Assembly: GCA_910576935.1 (NCBI GenBank)
Contig: CAJTKG010000031.1
Span: forward strand, 1 to 32,397
DNA from: an uncultured Muribaculaceae bacterium
GTDB taxonomy: Bacteria; Bacteroidota; Bacteroidia; Bacteroidales; Muribaculaceae
DNA length: 32,397 nucleotides
Reading direction: 5' to 3'
The notes below the pieces were generated by a model that saw nothing but the letters and a program-made list of their open reading frames with translations, was not told where the DNA came from and searched no databases. Made by a program: the position numbers and the translations under genes. This document shows positions 24,986 to 32,397 of this stretch, piece after piece. Position 1 is the stretch's first letter, and every line of letters begins with the position of its first letter.

Positions 24986-26061
24986 CAGAGTCGCGAGCAG
25001 CGGTTTGCAAGCAGGGCGTCAAACATCACCATCGATGCCATTGCCTCGACAACAGGCACGGCGCGTGGCAACACACACGGATCGTGACGGCCGCGGGCCT
25101 TGAGTATACACTCTTCGCCTTTGTCTGTGACGGTGGCTACGTCACGCAGCAATGTGGCCACAGGCTTGAACGCGACGCGGAAGACAATGTCGTTGCCGTT
25201 TGAAATACCTCCTTGTATACCGCCCGAGTGGTTGGCGGCGGTTTTTATCTTGCCGTCGGCATCGGAGACAAAGCGGTCGAGCATTTCGCTGCCCCGGCGG
25301 CATGTTCCGGCGAACCCCATACCGTATTCAAAACCGTGGGCGGCGTTTATCGACATCATGGCCGAGGCGAGCATGGCATGGAGTTTGCCGAAGACAGGTT
25401 CGCCCAGTCCCGCAGGCGCGCCGCTGATGACCCCGGTGATGATGCCCCCGATGCTATCGCCCTCGCTTCTGATCAGGCGTATAAGTTTCTCCATTTCCGC
25501 CGCTGTCGCCGGGTCGGGACAACGCACGGCATTGTCATATATCCTGCCGAGATCAAGACTTGTCGGCTCGGCGTCGAGCCTTATGTAGCCTACCGCCGAT
25601 GTATAGGCTTTGACCGTTATGCCTTCTGCTTCGAGGGCTTGGGCCGCAAGTGAGCCGGCAACGATTCTCGCTGCAGTCTCGCGGGCTGATGAACGGCCTC
25701 CGCCACGGTGGTCGCGGTGACCGTACTTGGCCGTGTAGGTATAATCGGCGTGTGACGGCCGGTAGACATGACGCAGGTTGTCATAGTCATTGCTGTGCAT
25801 GTCGCTGTTGGCGATGGTGAAGCCGATAGGAGTGCCGAGAGTCACGCCCTCGTAGATGCCTGACAGGAAAGTGACGGCGTCGCTTTCGTTGCGCGCGGTG
25901 ACGAGCTCAGATTGTCCCGGGCGACGGCGTTTGAGATCGCGGTCTATCGCGTCGAGATCGACGGTCAGACCCGCCGGCATGCCGTCAATGACGCCCCCGA
26001 TGGCGCCGCCGTGGCTTTCGCCGAATGATGTCAGTCTGTAGATGTTGCCGAAAGTATTCAT
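24985..26061 (-). CDS. aroC: Chorismate synthase
   Basis: AroC (358 residues) makes chorismate from EPSP with reduced FMN, the last common step to aromatic amino acids. All three family signatures are visible: FGESHGGAIGGVIDGMPAG near the start (about 12-30), GHRDHRGGGRSSARETAARI (about 114-133) and GGIQGGISNGNDIVFRVAFK (about 290-309). The length is normal. It overlaps ybaK upstream by 4 bases (ATGA) and yhcC downstream by 1, so it sits in a translationally coupled operon. No other shikimate gene is in the window. Confidence 0.97.
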   Translation of the reverse strand: MNTFGNIYRLTSFGESHGGAIGGVIDGMPAGLTVDLDAIDRDLKRRRPGQSELVTARNESDAVTFLSGIYEGVTLGTPIGFTIANSDMHSNDYDNLRHVYRPSHADYTYTAKYGHRDHRGGGRSSARETAARIVAGSLAAQALEAEGITVKAYTSAVGYIRLDAEPTSLDLGRIYDNAVRCPDPATAAEMEKLIRLIRSEGDSIGGIITGVISGAPAGLGEPVFGKLHAMLASAMMSINAAHGFEYGMGFAGTCRRGSEMLDRFVSDADGKIKTAANHSGGIQGGISNGNDIVFRVAFKPVATLLRDVATVTDKGEECILKARGRHDPCVLPRAVPVVEAMASMVMFDALLANRCSRL

Positions 26062-26564
26062 TGCCCGTTATCTTTTTGAGAGTTGTCTTTGATGAGGTCG
26101 GCCACTGTTGCGCCGACAAAATTTATCAGGTCGTCAGGCTTGATTTTTATCTGAAGGCCTCTGACGCCGGCGCTGACATAGATGATGTCGTGGTCGAGGG
26201 CGGTGTCGTTGAAATATGTCGGCAACGGTTTCTTCATGCCTATCGGCGAACATCCTCCCCGTATATAGCCCGTGCGCGGCAACAGTTCTTTCATCGCTAT
26301 CATTTCGGCCTTTTTGTTTCCCGATACGCGGGCGGCTTTTTTGAGATCGACCTCGCAGTCGCCCGGAATGACACAGACAAAAAGTCCGTTTTTGTCGCCG
26401 ATGAGCACAAGGGTTTTGAAGACCGTGGCTATGTCTTCGTCGAGTTCTTCGGCCACATGCGTGGCCGCAAGGTCGTTCTCGTCGAAGTTATAAGGAATCA
26501 ACTCATATTTTATTTTGGCCCGGTCCAGCAGCCTCGCCGCGTTTGTTTTCTGAATTCCTGTCAT
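26058..26564 (-). CDS. ybaK: Cys-tRNA(Pro) deacylase YbaK/EbsC-type
   Basis: This 168-residue protein of the YbaK/ProX editing family should hydrolyse mischarged Cys-tRNA(Pro). Signatures are KTNAARLLDRAKIKYELIPY at the N-terminus, EDIATVFKTLVLIGD with the family Lys, IPGDCEVDLKKAARVSG and GYIRGGCSPIGMKK. ATG at 26564 (MTGIQKTNAARL) is preferred over the Met eight codons upstream, because family proteins begin there and a -7 box at 26586-26593 places transcription start downstream of that Met. It is the first gene of the ybaK-aroC-yhcC operon. A tRNA-Pro gene in the window is a coincidental neighbour, 22 kb away. Confidence 0.93.
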   Translation of the reverse strand: MTGIQKTNAARLLDRAKIKYELIPYNFDENDLAATHVAEELDEDIATVFKTLVLIGDKNGLFVCVIPGDCEVDLKKAARVSGNKKAEMIAMKELLPRTGYIRGGCSPIGMKKPLPTYFNDTALDHDIIYVSAGVRGLQIKIKPDDLINFVGATVADLIKDNSQKDNGQ

Positions 26565-26585
26565 ACTCCTATATTTGATATTATG

Positions 26586-26593
26586 CAAATTTA
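26586..26593 (-). promoter_or_regulatory. -7 box of the ybaK-aroC-yhcC operon
   Basis: TAAATTTG on the minus strand fits TAnnTTTG exactly. The -33 region is weak. The implied start near 26580 leaves a leader of about 16 bases. Confidence 0.5.
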
Positions 26594-26659
26594 CATATTA
26601 TTATTTGATTTTGCCGAGCGAGAGCATCTAAGACGAAGTCAAAGATAACGAAAAAATCG

Positions 26660-26667
26660 TACATTTG
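26660..26667 (+). promoter_or_regulatory. -7 box of the ECF sigma operon
   Basis: TACATTTG matches TAnnTTTG, 39 bases before the sigma ATG. No TTTG stands 19-21 bases upstream. The weak -33 fits either low basal expression or control by the ECF factor itself; the sequence alone does not decide. Confidence 0.45.
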
Positions 26668-26706
26668 GGGGATTAGTAAACGCGACTTTGTGTGTCTTAT
26701 TGATAT

Positions 26707-27186
26707 ATGACGAAAATAAATGACATAGAAGTGATTTTCAAAACGCATTACGGCAGGCTCAGGCGGCTTGCTCTTGCGATTGTCCGTGACGATGACATTT
26801 CGCGCGATATTGTCAATGATGTCTTTGTCTCTTTGCTCGACCGCCCCGCGGCAGTCGTGCCGACATTCGCATATCTTGCGGCCGCTGTGCGCAATCGCAG
26901 CCTCAACCACCTGCGTGATTGTGATATACGTCGACGTGTCATCAATCTCTATTTCATCGAGGCCGACGATTATGATGCAGTCCAATGGCCTGACGAAGAA
27001 ACAATAGCCCGCATCTATGACGTCATCGCCAATGAGCTGACGCCACAGTGTCGTCGGGTGATGGAATTGCGCTTTTCCTGTGGGCTCACTTTTGCGGAAG
27101 TAGCCCGCAAGATGGAAATCAGTGAGAACACGGTCTATAAACACCTTCGCCATGCATTAAATATAATTCGTAATAAATTGCGATAA
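26707..27186 (+). CDS. ECF-type RNA polymerase sigma factor
   Basis: This 159-residue factor belongs to the Bacteroidetes ECF group linked to outer-membrane transport proteins. Region 2 covers about 8-75 (YGRLRRLALAIVRDDDISRD, then the DVFVSLLD segment and FAYLAAAVRNRSLNHLRD). Region 4 covers about 105-157 (ELTPQCRRVMELRFSCGLTF, then AEVARKMEISENTVYKHLRH). The anti-sigma gene starts 2 bases after its stop and the outer-membrane gene follows in the same way, so the three form one operon. The usual logic is that an outer-membrane signal releases the sigma factor from the membrane anti-sigma protein, which then activates the operon. Confidence 0.92.
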   Translation: MTKINDIEVIFKTHYGRLRRLALAIVRDDDISRDIVNDVFVSLLDRPAAVVPTFAYLAAAVRNRSLNHLRDCDIRRRVINLYFIEADDYDAVQWPDEETIARIYDVIANELTPQCRRVMELRFSCGLTFAEVARKMEISENTVYKHLRHALNIIRNKLR

Positions 27187-27188
27187 TT

Positions 27189-27833
27189 ATGGATAAATAT
27201 GACATCATTTTTGATCTTGTCGAACACCCCGACAGATATAATGAGGAGCAGATGACCAAAATTTTGTCTGACCCCGAAGTCCGTGAAATCTACAATCTGT
27301 TATGCAAAAGCGCTTCGGCGGTCAAGGCCTCGGCGGTCGATGACAATGACGTCGATGCCGAATGGCGTGATTTTGTCGCCGACAATATAGACCGACGTCC
27401 GAAGAAAACCCTTTACGGAAGCCGCGCGGCATCTGTCATCGGCTTTACGTTGCTCTCTCTTGTGGCCGTTGCTGTAGGGCTTGCAGTTACTTTGACCGTC
27501 ATCGACCGCAAATCTGACACTGTAGCCGAAGCAGCCACGGCAGATGGTGTCTCCGAGACTTATATGCCCGTTTCTCAGCCGGAGATTATAGGTGATTCTA
27601 TCGTCGTGCTGACGACTCCGATAGTATTCGAGGACGAAACTCTTGAGAATATTCTCGCACTTGTCGCCTCACACTATGGCCTTGACGTGAGATTCGGCGA
27701 CAGCGAGGCGGCGACCTTACATCTTTATTTCAATTTCGATCCGTCACAAAAAGTCGATCAGGTCATCAGCCGCCTAAACACATTCGAGCAAATCAATATC
27801 CGTATTGACGGAAAAACCATAACAGTTGACTGA
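27189..27833 (+). CDS. Anti-sigma factor with C-terminal DUF4974-type domain
   Basis: This 214-residue protein has a cytoplasmic N-terminal part (1-78), one membrane helix (about 80-104) and a periplasmic part ending in a DUF4974-like domain (about 146-213: VFEDETLENILALVASHYGL, then the VDQVISRLNTFEQINIRIDG region). DUF4974 is the usual C-terminal domain of Bacteroidetes FecR-type anti-sigma factors. The central FecR domain that normally stands between the helix and DUF4974 is missing or reduced to about 40 residues, so the protein is shorter than the typical 300-350 residues. It should hold the ECF factor encoded just upstream and respond to the STN domain of the outer-membrane protein encoded just downstream. 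Confidence 0.88.
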   Translation: MDKYDIIFDLVEHPDRYNEEQMTKILSDPEVREIYNLLCKSASAVKASAVDDNDVDAEWRDFVADNIDRRPKKTLYGSRAASVIGFTLLSLVAVAVGLAVTLTVIDRKSDTVAEAATADGVSETYMPVSQPEIIGDSIVVLTTPIVFEDETLENILALVASHYGLDVRFGDSEAATLHLYFNFDPSQKVDQVISRLNTFEQINIRIDGKTITVD

Positions 27834-27835
27834 CA

Positions 27836-30376
27836 ATGAAACATATATATATCTTATTGGCAGCAATGATACTACCTGTGTCATTGTTGGCTACCGAATA
27901 TTCATATTCGTTTGATAATACTCCGGTAGCCGAGGCGCTTGCACTGATAGGTAAAGATCACCCCGGGCTTGACATCAATTTCATATACAATGAACTCGAT
28001 GCTTATACCACCTCCGCCAAGATTCTGACAGACAATCCTGTCGATGCTGTCAGACGGGCTGTAGGACGCAATCCGGTAACGGTCATTGTCAAAGGTGACG
28101 CCGTTTATGTCGAAGCCATGCAGCACGGCCGGTTCTGCTATACGGGTAGTACTGTCGACCAGGGTGGCGAGGCTGTTGTCGGAGCCACTGTCATGCTTCT
28201 CGAGCCTGTCGATTCGACGGTCGTAACCTATGGTACGACAGATAATCGGGGTCGTTTCATGATACCGTGCGACCGCCGCGATGTCATAGCCAAATTTACC
28301 TGTGTGGGCTACAAGCCTGTATATCACGCGTGTCCGGCCTTCTCGCTCGGCACTGTCGTGTTGGACGATTTACCCGTACAACTCGATGTCATCAACGTCG
28401 AGCCCGACAATGCTGTGATGTATTCCGACCGAACGGTCTATATACCTACTGTCCGACAGAAAAACGCGTCGCAGACGGGCGTGGATCTTCTTGACCATAT
28501 GTCGCTGCCACAACTGCGCACCACCGGCCGCGGACAGGTGGAAACTGTCGGAGGCAAACAGGTGGCGCTGTTTATCGATTATCTGCCGGCAACCGATTCA
28601 GACTTGAAATCGATGAGGATGGCCGACGTCAGACGGGTAGAGTATTACGATTATCCCTCTGATCCGCGTCTACGGGGCAATCCTCATGTAGTCAATTTCA
28701 TAATGGCCCAATATGAGTATGGCGGATATGTCAAGGGTTTCGCTTTCTCTAACCTTATCTGTTTCACTGAAGAACTGCACGCCAATGTCAGATTCCAATA
28801 CAAGAAAATGACATATGACTTTGCGTCATATGGCTTCAACATGGACCAGAAACATTTTGGCAGCGAACAGACCGAGACCTATCGTCTGCCACAACCCGAC
28901 GGCACGGTAAAGGAATTTGACCGCCGGTCAAATACGACGTGGTCAAAAGAGGTACGCCGGCAGAGTGGGGTGACATTCAAGGCCACATACAACTCCGATA
29001 GAATACAGGCTTCGACTCATATTCAAGGCAATATCGATTATATGCCTCACTCAGACCGTCGTGGCGACGTACGTTATTCGACACCCGACTACCGTCCTTC
29101 AGAATACGAATCTACCTTCAACAACCTGTCGAAGTTCATATCATACCAGGGCTATTATTTCTTTGTCTTGCCCAAAAGCAATACGCTGACTTTCACGCCG
29201 TCATATACATATTCGCATACCGGGCAGCGATCGTCATATACCGAATACGGTTATACACCCGTCTTCAACGGTGCGACTGACAACACAAACCAATTTAAGG
29301 CAGATCTGAAATTCAATCACGATTTCGACAGATATGGCAACCTGCTCGGTTTTGTCCGCGGTTCATACGATTATAACCGCACCCGCTATTCAGGTTCTTC
29401 GACATCATTCGACCGTGCCAGATCGTCACGCATCGGTATCGGCGCCACTTATAACGTCACTGTCGGCGATTTCTATGCCCTGACAGGCTTCGGCTGGGAC
29501 TGGGACCGCCTGCAGTTCGGTGAAATGACCGACTCGCCGTCGTCGCCTTGGTTTGACCTTGCTCTAAGATATGCATTTTCAAAAAAACACTCGGTGTCGA
29601 CAACATTTCATTACAGCACCTGGCAGCCATTGCCTAACTTTAAAAGCGACAACGTCATAGCCTCGACACCACTGATGAGCTATACGGGCAATCCAAATTT
29701 GGTGTCATCGAAGAGTTATGACATAGGCGCCGATTACAATTGGATTCCCGACAATAATTACAGCCTTGGAGTTTTTGGTTGGGCCTGGATTGTCGGCAAC
29801 CGATATGTGTATGACTATGAGGCTACCTCAACAGGCATACTTCGTACTATAAAACAGCCGTTGGGCAGTTTTGTGCAGGGAAAATACGGAGTCAACGCCA
29901 CAGCTCGCTTCTTTGACCGCAGCCTTGTGCTCACAGCCCAGGCTTCACAGACGTTCAATCATAACGGGCGGCCGTATAATGCCGATCATTCGCGTTTCAG
30001 CTGGTCCGGCCGCGCCGGTTATTACTTTGACAAATGGTTCTGCTCGTTGACATATATATCGGGTGGCGGCCTGCCCGACGGCTTCATGAACAGCATATGG
30101 ATCGATTATCGCAGCGACTGGTATCTGACTGTCGGTTGGTCTGATTCACGCTGGAATCTGAGAGCCAATTTCATAAATATGACGCGTTGGGACTGGCGCA
30201 GTGAGACACAGACCATGCACAGCGAATCATACGATAACCGCACCGTCAGGCTTGCCAACTCCAATCATGCTTTGATACAGCTTTCGGCAACCTATACCTT
30301 TGGATTCGGTAGAAAAGTAGGGGATAACGGCGAGCCAGGCGCCTCCGGCACCGCCACCTCAGGAATTTTGAAATAA
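27836..30376 (+). CDS. STN-domain outer-membrane beta-barrel protein (TonB-receptor-like)
   Basis: This 846-residue outer-membrane protein has a signal peptide (about 1-19). It continues with an STN domain (about 22-95) of the type that contacts anti-sigma factors, and a carboxypeptidase-regulatory-like domain (about 100-180: GEAVVGATVMLLEPVDSTVV, then TTDNRGRFMIP). A plug-like domain follows (about 190-300, with VALFIDYLPATDSDLKSMRM and RVEYYDYPSDPRLRG) and then a barrel rich in aromatic strands (such as the stretch GAWIVGNRY-like near 660). The last strand LIQLSATYTFGFG is followed by a tail of about 20 residues (RKVGDNGEPG...). No SusD partner, enzyme or transporter gene is next to it. It is probably the sensor of the three-gene module; its ligand is unknown. 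Confidence 0.88.
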   Translation: MKHIYILLAAMILPVSLLATEYSYSFDNTPVAEALALIGKDHPGLDINFIYNELDAYTTSAKILTDNPVDAVRRAVGRNPVTVIVKGDAVYVEAMQHGRFCYTGSTVDQGGEAVVGATVMLLEPVDSTVVTYGTTDNRGRFMIPCDRRDVIAKFTCVGYKPVYHACPAFSLGTVVLDDLPVQLDVINVEPDNAVMYSDRTVYIPTVRQKNASQTGVDLLDHMSLPQLRTTGRGQVETVGGKQVALFIDYLPATDSDLKSMRMADVRRVEYYDYPSDPRLRGNPHVVNFIMAQYEYGGYVKGFAFSNLICFTEELHANVRFQYKKMTYDFASYGFNMDQKHFGSEQTETYRLPQPDGTVKEFDRRSNTTWSKEVRRQSGVTFKATYNSDRIQASTHIQGNIDYMPHSDRRGDVRYSTPDYRPSEYESTFNNLSKFISYQGYYFFVLPKSNTLTFTPSYTYSHTGQRSSYTEYGYTPVFNGATDNTNQFKADLKFNHDFDRYGNLLGFVRGSYDYNRTRYSGSSTSFDRARSSRIGIGATYNVTVGDFYALTGFGWDWDRLQFGEMTDSPSSPWFDLALRYAFSKKHSVSTTFHYSTWQPLPNFKSDNVIASTPLMSYTGNPNLVSSKSYDIGADYNWIPDNNYSLGVFGWAWIVGNRYVYDYEATSTGILRTIKQPLGSFVQGKYGVNATARFFDRSLVLTAQASQTFNHNGRPYNADHSRFSWSGRAGYYFDKWFCSLTYISGGGLPDGFMNSIWIDYRSDWYLTVGWSDSRWNLRANFINMTRWDWRSETQTMHSESYDNRTVRLANSNHALIQLSATYTFGFGRKVGDNGEPGASGTATSGILK

Positions 30377-30458
30377 TACCGCATTATTGTTTATTGGTAA
30401 GGAGAAATTGACGGAAAAATTGCACTTTTGTAAATGAAAAAATCAGACCAATAATCAG

Positions 30459-31022
30459 ATGAAACATCAGACTACAATTGCAGACTTTGTATGTGACATG
30501 AATATCATAAAAAAAAGTATCGTTACGATACATAAATATGATTCGCCATGTGGCGTACTTATGCTTGGCTCGATTGGTGATAAGCTCTGCTTATGTGACT
30601 GGCAGGTTGAAAGTCACCGAAACCGTGTTGACAACAGGCTCAGGCGTATGTTAAATGCAGAATTTGAAGAAGGAATGTCGCCGGTAATAGAAATGGCTAT
30701 AAGAGAATTGGATGAATATTTTGCCGGCGAACGTACGGAATTTGATGTGCCTCTGCTTTTTGTGGGTACAGACTTTCAAAAAAAGGTGTGGGAATATCTG
30801 CTCTGCATTCCTTTTGGTAAAACGATTTCATACGGTGAGATGGCCGCAAGAATCGGCATGCCCAAGGCTGTACGTGCCGTAGCAAACGCCAATGGTGCAA
30901 ACTCGATGTCGATCTTTGCCCCGTGTCACCGCGTCATCGGCAGTGACAAATCTCTGACAGGTTATGGTGGCGGATTGAAGACCAAGGAATATCTGTTGAA
31001 GCACGAAGGTGCGCTGTCATAA
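30459..31022 (+). CDS. ogt: Methylated-DNA--protein-cysteine S-methyltransferase
   Basis: This 187-residue suicide repair protein takes methyl groups from O6-methylguanine onto its own cysteine. The active site is PCHRVIG with Cys156, preceded by the helix-turn-helix that flips the base (ISYGEMAARIGMPKAVRAVA, about 123-142) and the NGANSMSIFAPCH segment. The final YGGGLKTKEYLLKHEG is also standard. The start could be the second Met (residue 14, at 30498), because the first 13 residues fall outside the family alignment. A weak -7 box (CACTTTTG, 30423-30430) fits the upstream start. It is convergent with the beta-lactamase. Confidence 0.94.
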   Translation: MKHQTTIADFVCDMNIIKKSIVTIHKYDSPCGVLMLGSIGDKLCLCDWQVESHRNRVDNRLRRMLNAEFEEGMSPVIEMAIRELDEYFAGERTEFDVPLLFVGTDFQKKVWEYLLCIPFGKTISYGEMAARIGMPKAVRAVANANGANSMSIFAPCHRVIGSDKSLTGYGGGLKTKEYLLKHEGALS

Positions 31023-31066
31023 AAGAATGCCGACATTAATTTTTCGGTGCGTTGATATTGGCGGAG

Positions 31067-32011
31067 CTATATGTCTGACAATAGCGTGTAGACAGCCGAT
31101 GATATGCGCGCTATGGCTTTGGCGGCCTCTGATTCGTTGCCCTTGAAGTCTTTGACAAACACAGCTAAGGCGTATGATTTATCATTTGGTAGGGTGATGT
31201 AAGCTACGTCATTGAGAGCGACGAGAATACCGTCTTCAGTGGTGTAGCCTGAGCCCGTTTTATGAGCGATCGTGACACCCGGTTTGTCAAGCAGAGGGGC
31301 AGCGATGCGGTTCTGACCTGTCTTGCATTCATGCAAAGCGTTTATAATGAATTTTTGGCTTTCGCCACTGACCGGACTGTCAGTAAACAACCTGTTTATC
31401 AGCATAGCCGCAGCCAAAGGTGAAGTGGTGTTGGAATAGGCTTTGTCGTGGTCGGCAGACATTTCCTCTTCGGTATAGGCGATTTTGAAACATTCGCGGG
31501 GTAGGAGAGTGGCGATGAAGCTATCGGTGTCGTCGATGCCGACTAAATTTTTGAACATGAAATTGCTCGTATTGTTGTCGCTTTGAATAAGCGCATAGCG
31601 CAGAAGATCTTTGACCGGCAGCCTGATTTCAGACTCGAAGTGTTCTTTCAGCATCGGACTCCATGTCGACGGATCAAGATCACCGCGCCGTAATGTCATT
31701 AATGTGTCGAGAGATAAATCATTTTCGTCGAAGTCTTTGCACACGGCTAACGCCTGATGGAGCTTAAAAACGCTCATCATCGGGTAAATGTTATGGTCGT
31801 TGACCGCAATTGTGTCAGTGTTGTCGACAATCAAAGCCACGCCGATCTCTGCCGGATATTCCGCGATGATTTTGGCAACAGTATCGTTAAGTTGTCGGGT
31901 ATTTATTGAATGACCGCTTTCGTTTTTGGAAGAGCATCCCGCCGTAAGCGCTAACAAATGAAGCAATGAAATATTTAAAGCTAATATAAAAATACGATTA
32001 ATACCGGACAT
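31067..32011 (-). CDS. Class A beta-lactamase, CfxA-like, predicted lipoprotein
   Basis: This 314-residue serine beta-lactamase closely resembles CfxA, the class A enzyme of Bacteroides and Prevotella. The active-site motifs are SVFK (Ser80, Lys83), SDN (144-146) and KTG (251-253). The TEEEMSADHDKAYSNTTSP region (about 180-198) contains the omega-loop Glu and is nearly as in CfxA. ATG at 32011 is chosen over the longer frame (start 32101) because it begins a lipoprotein signal ending LTAGC (Cys26). As I remember it, CfxA itself has no lipobox, so the lipidation signal would be a difference. It is clearly diverged rather than a recent cfxA copy. An IS982-family element lies just upstream, in divergent orientation. 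Confidence 0.93.
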   Translation of the reverse strand: MSGINRIFILALNISLLHLLALTAGCSSKNESGHSINTRQLNDTVAKIIAEYPAEIGVALIVDNTDTIAVNDHNIYPMMSVFKLHQALAVCKDFDENDLSLDTLMTLRRGDLDPSTWSPMLKEHFESEIRLPVKDLLRYALIQSDNNTSNFMFKNLVGIDDTDSFIATLLPRECFKIAYTEEEMSADHDKAYSNTTSPLAAAMLINRLFTDSPVSGESQKFIINALHECKTGQNRIAAPLLDKPGVTIAHKTGSGYTTEDGILVALNDVAYITLPNDKSYALAVFVKDFKGNESEAAKAIARISSAVYTLLSDI

Positions 32012-32060
32012 AATTAACGTGAGTTCGATGAAAATTAAGTAGTTGAAAATTTGGTGATTA

Positions 32061-32114
32061 GCGATAAGGGTATTAAATTTATAGTGCTGAATTACAAACA
32101 AATACTCTTATCGC
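32061..32114. repeat. Inverted repeat just before the transposase start
   Basis: GCGATAAGGGTATT (32061-32074) and AATACTCTTATCGC (32101-32114) are 14-base inverted arms with one mismatch, separated by 26 bases. The right arm ends one base before the transposase ATG at 32116. As RNA the hairpin would crowd the start codon. It could limit translation from outside transcripts or be part of the IS terminus. Confidence 0.7.
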
Positions 32115-32115
32115 T

Positions 32116-32397
32116 ATGCTCACCGAAGACAAAATTACTGAAATATTTGTAATGGCAGACGACTTCTGCAAAGTTTTTAACGCAATGCTCCGTAGCAGAG
32201 GACTTGAAGAACCCCGGAAAGACAAGAAACGGGAATATCACCGTGCGGGTCGTCTGTCCCAGTCCGAGATCATACTCATCATGATAATGTTCCATAGTTC
32301 CAATCACAAATGTCTGAAACATTTCTATCTCAACGAGATATGCGTAAGATACAGACACCTGTTTCCTCAAGTTGTCTCATACAACAGGTTTACGGAA
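32116..32397 (+). CDS. IS982-family transposase, N-terminal part
   Basis: An open frame begins with ATG at 32116 and runs off the window after 94 codons without a stop. It starts MLTEDKITEIFVMADDFCKV, followed later by LSQSEIILIMIMFHSSNHKC, then LKHFYLNEIC and FPQVVSYNRFTE. This is the conserved N-terminal domain of IS982-family transposases. The DDE catalytic part would lie outside the window. The minus-strand frame over the same bases (32092-32370) is a shadow. No frameshift is seen in the visible part, so the element may be active. Confidence 0.9.
   Translation, partial: MLTEDKITEIFVMADDFCKVFNAMLRSRGLEEPRKDKKREYHRAGRLSQSEIILIMIMFHSSNHKCLKHFYLNEICVRYRHLFPQVVSYNRFTE

Larger units (their letters stand above)
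32061..32397 (+). mobile_element. Left part of an IS982-family insertion sequence, cut by window end
   Basis: The IS982-type transposase reading frame at 32116 and an adjacent 14-bp inverted repeat mark an insertion sequence that continues beyond the window. The exact left end is not determinable without the right end; it must lie between the beta-lactamase start (32011) and the transposase start (32116). 32061 is a working boundary. Confidence 0.7.

Noticed and set aside
32092..32370. 92-codon minus-strand frame at the window end
   Set aside because: It is the antisense of a clear IS982-family transposase frame that runs off the window edge.

Overview
The window reads as chromosomal DNA of a Bacteroidota member, most likely order Bacteroidales and plausibly Muribaculaceae (the family is an inference). 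The evidence is: promoters of the Bacteroidetes type (TTTG, about 20 bases, TAnnTTTG) in front of both tRNA genes and several proteins; start sites mostly without Shine-Dalgarno sequences; an ECF sigma / DUF4974 anti-sigma / STN outer-membrane-protein module; a Rho with a very long disordered insertion; a GldB-like lipoprotein; a class A beta-lactamase of the CfxA type; and a plant-DPE2-like CBM20-CBM20-GH77 amylomaltase.

Layout. 1-510: a gene-free stretch with degenerate short repeats, then tRNA-Glu(CTC) with its own promoter and terminator. 515-3889, minus strand: a mechanosensitive channel, then a tight three-gene unit of an exported alpha/beta hydrolase, a sigma-70-family factor and a small unknown protein, all with overlapping ends. 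3971-4159: tRNA-Pro(TGG). 4173-5754, minus: the binding protein and ATPase of a zinc-type ABC transporter, with no permease gene beside them. 5902-8443: a YitT-family membrane protein, then (minus) a thioredoxin-fold protein without the CxxC pair and a GldB-like lipoprotein. 8626-12419, plus: cell-wall amidase, MCE/MlaD protein and dnaA. 12432-16050: nitroreductase and, divergently, a B12-dependent ribonucleotide reductase. 16177-21904: the amylomaltase, rho with a leader of about 225 bases, and a small possibly SecB-like protein. 21895-26564: exonuclease III, tilS, and an overlapping minus-strand operon ybaK-aroC-yhcC. 26707-30376: the three-gene ECF / anti-sigma / outer-membrane module. 30459 to the end: ogt, a CfxA-like beta-lactamase, and the start of an IS982-family transposase cut by the window edge.

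Most genes are housekeeping or envelope functions. The parts that look least described are the hydrolase-sigma-small protein operon with its apparently leaderless promoter, the stand-alone ECF/anti-sigma/STN-barrel module with no SusD or cargo gene, the permease-less metal transporter with a Cys/His-rich ATPase tail, and the insertion sequence directly upstream of the beta-lactamase. I saw no CRISPR array, no prophage and no clear new defence system.
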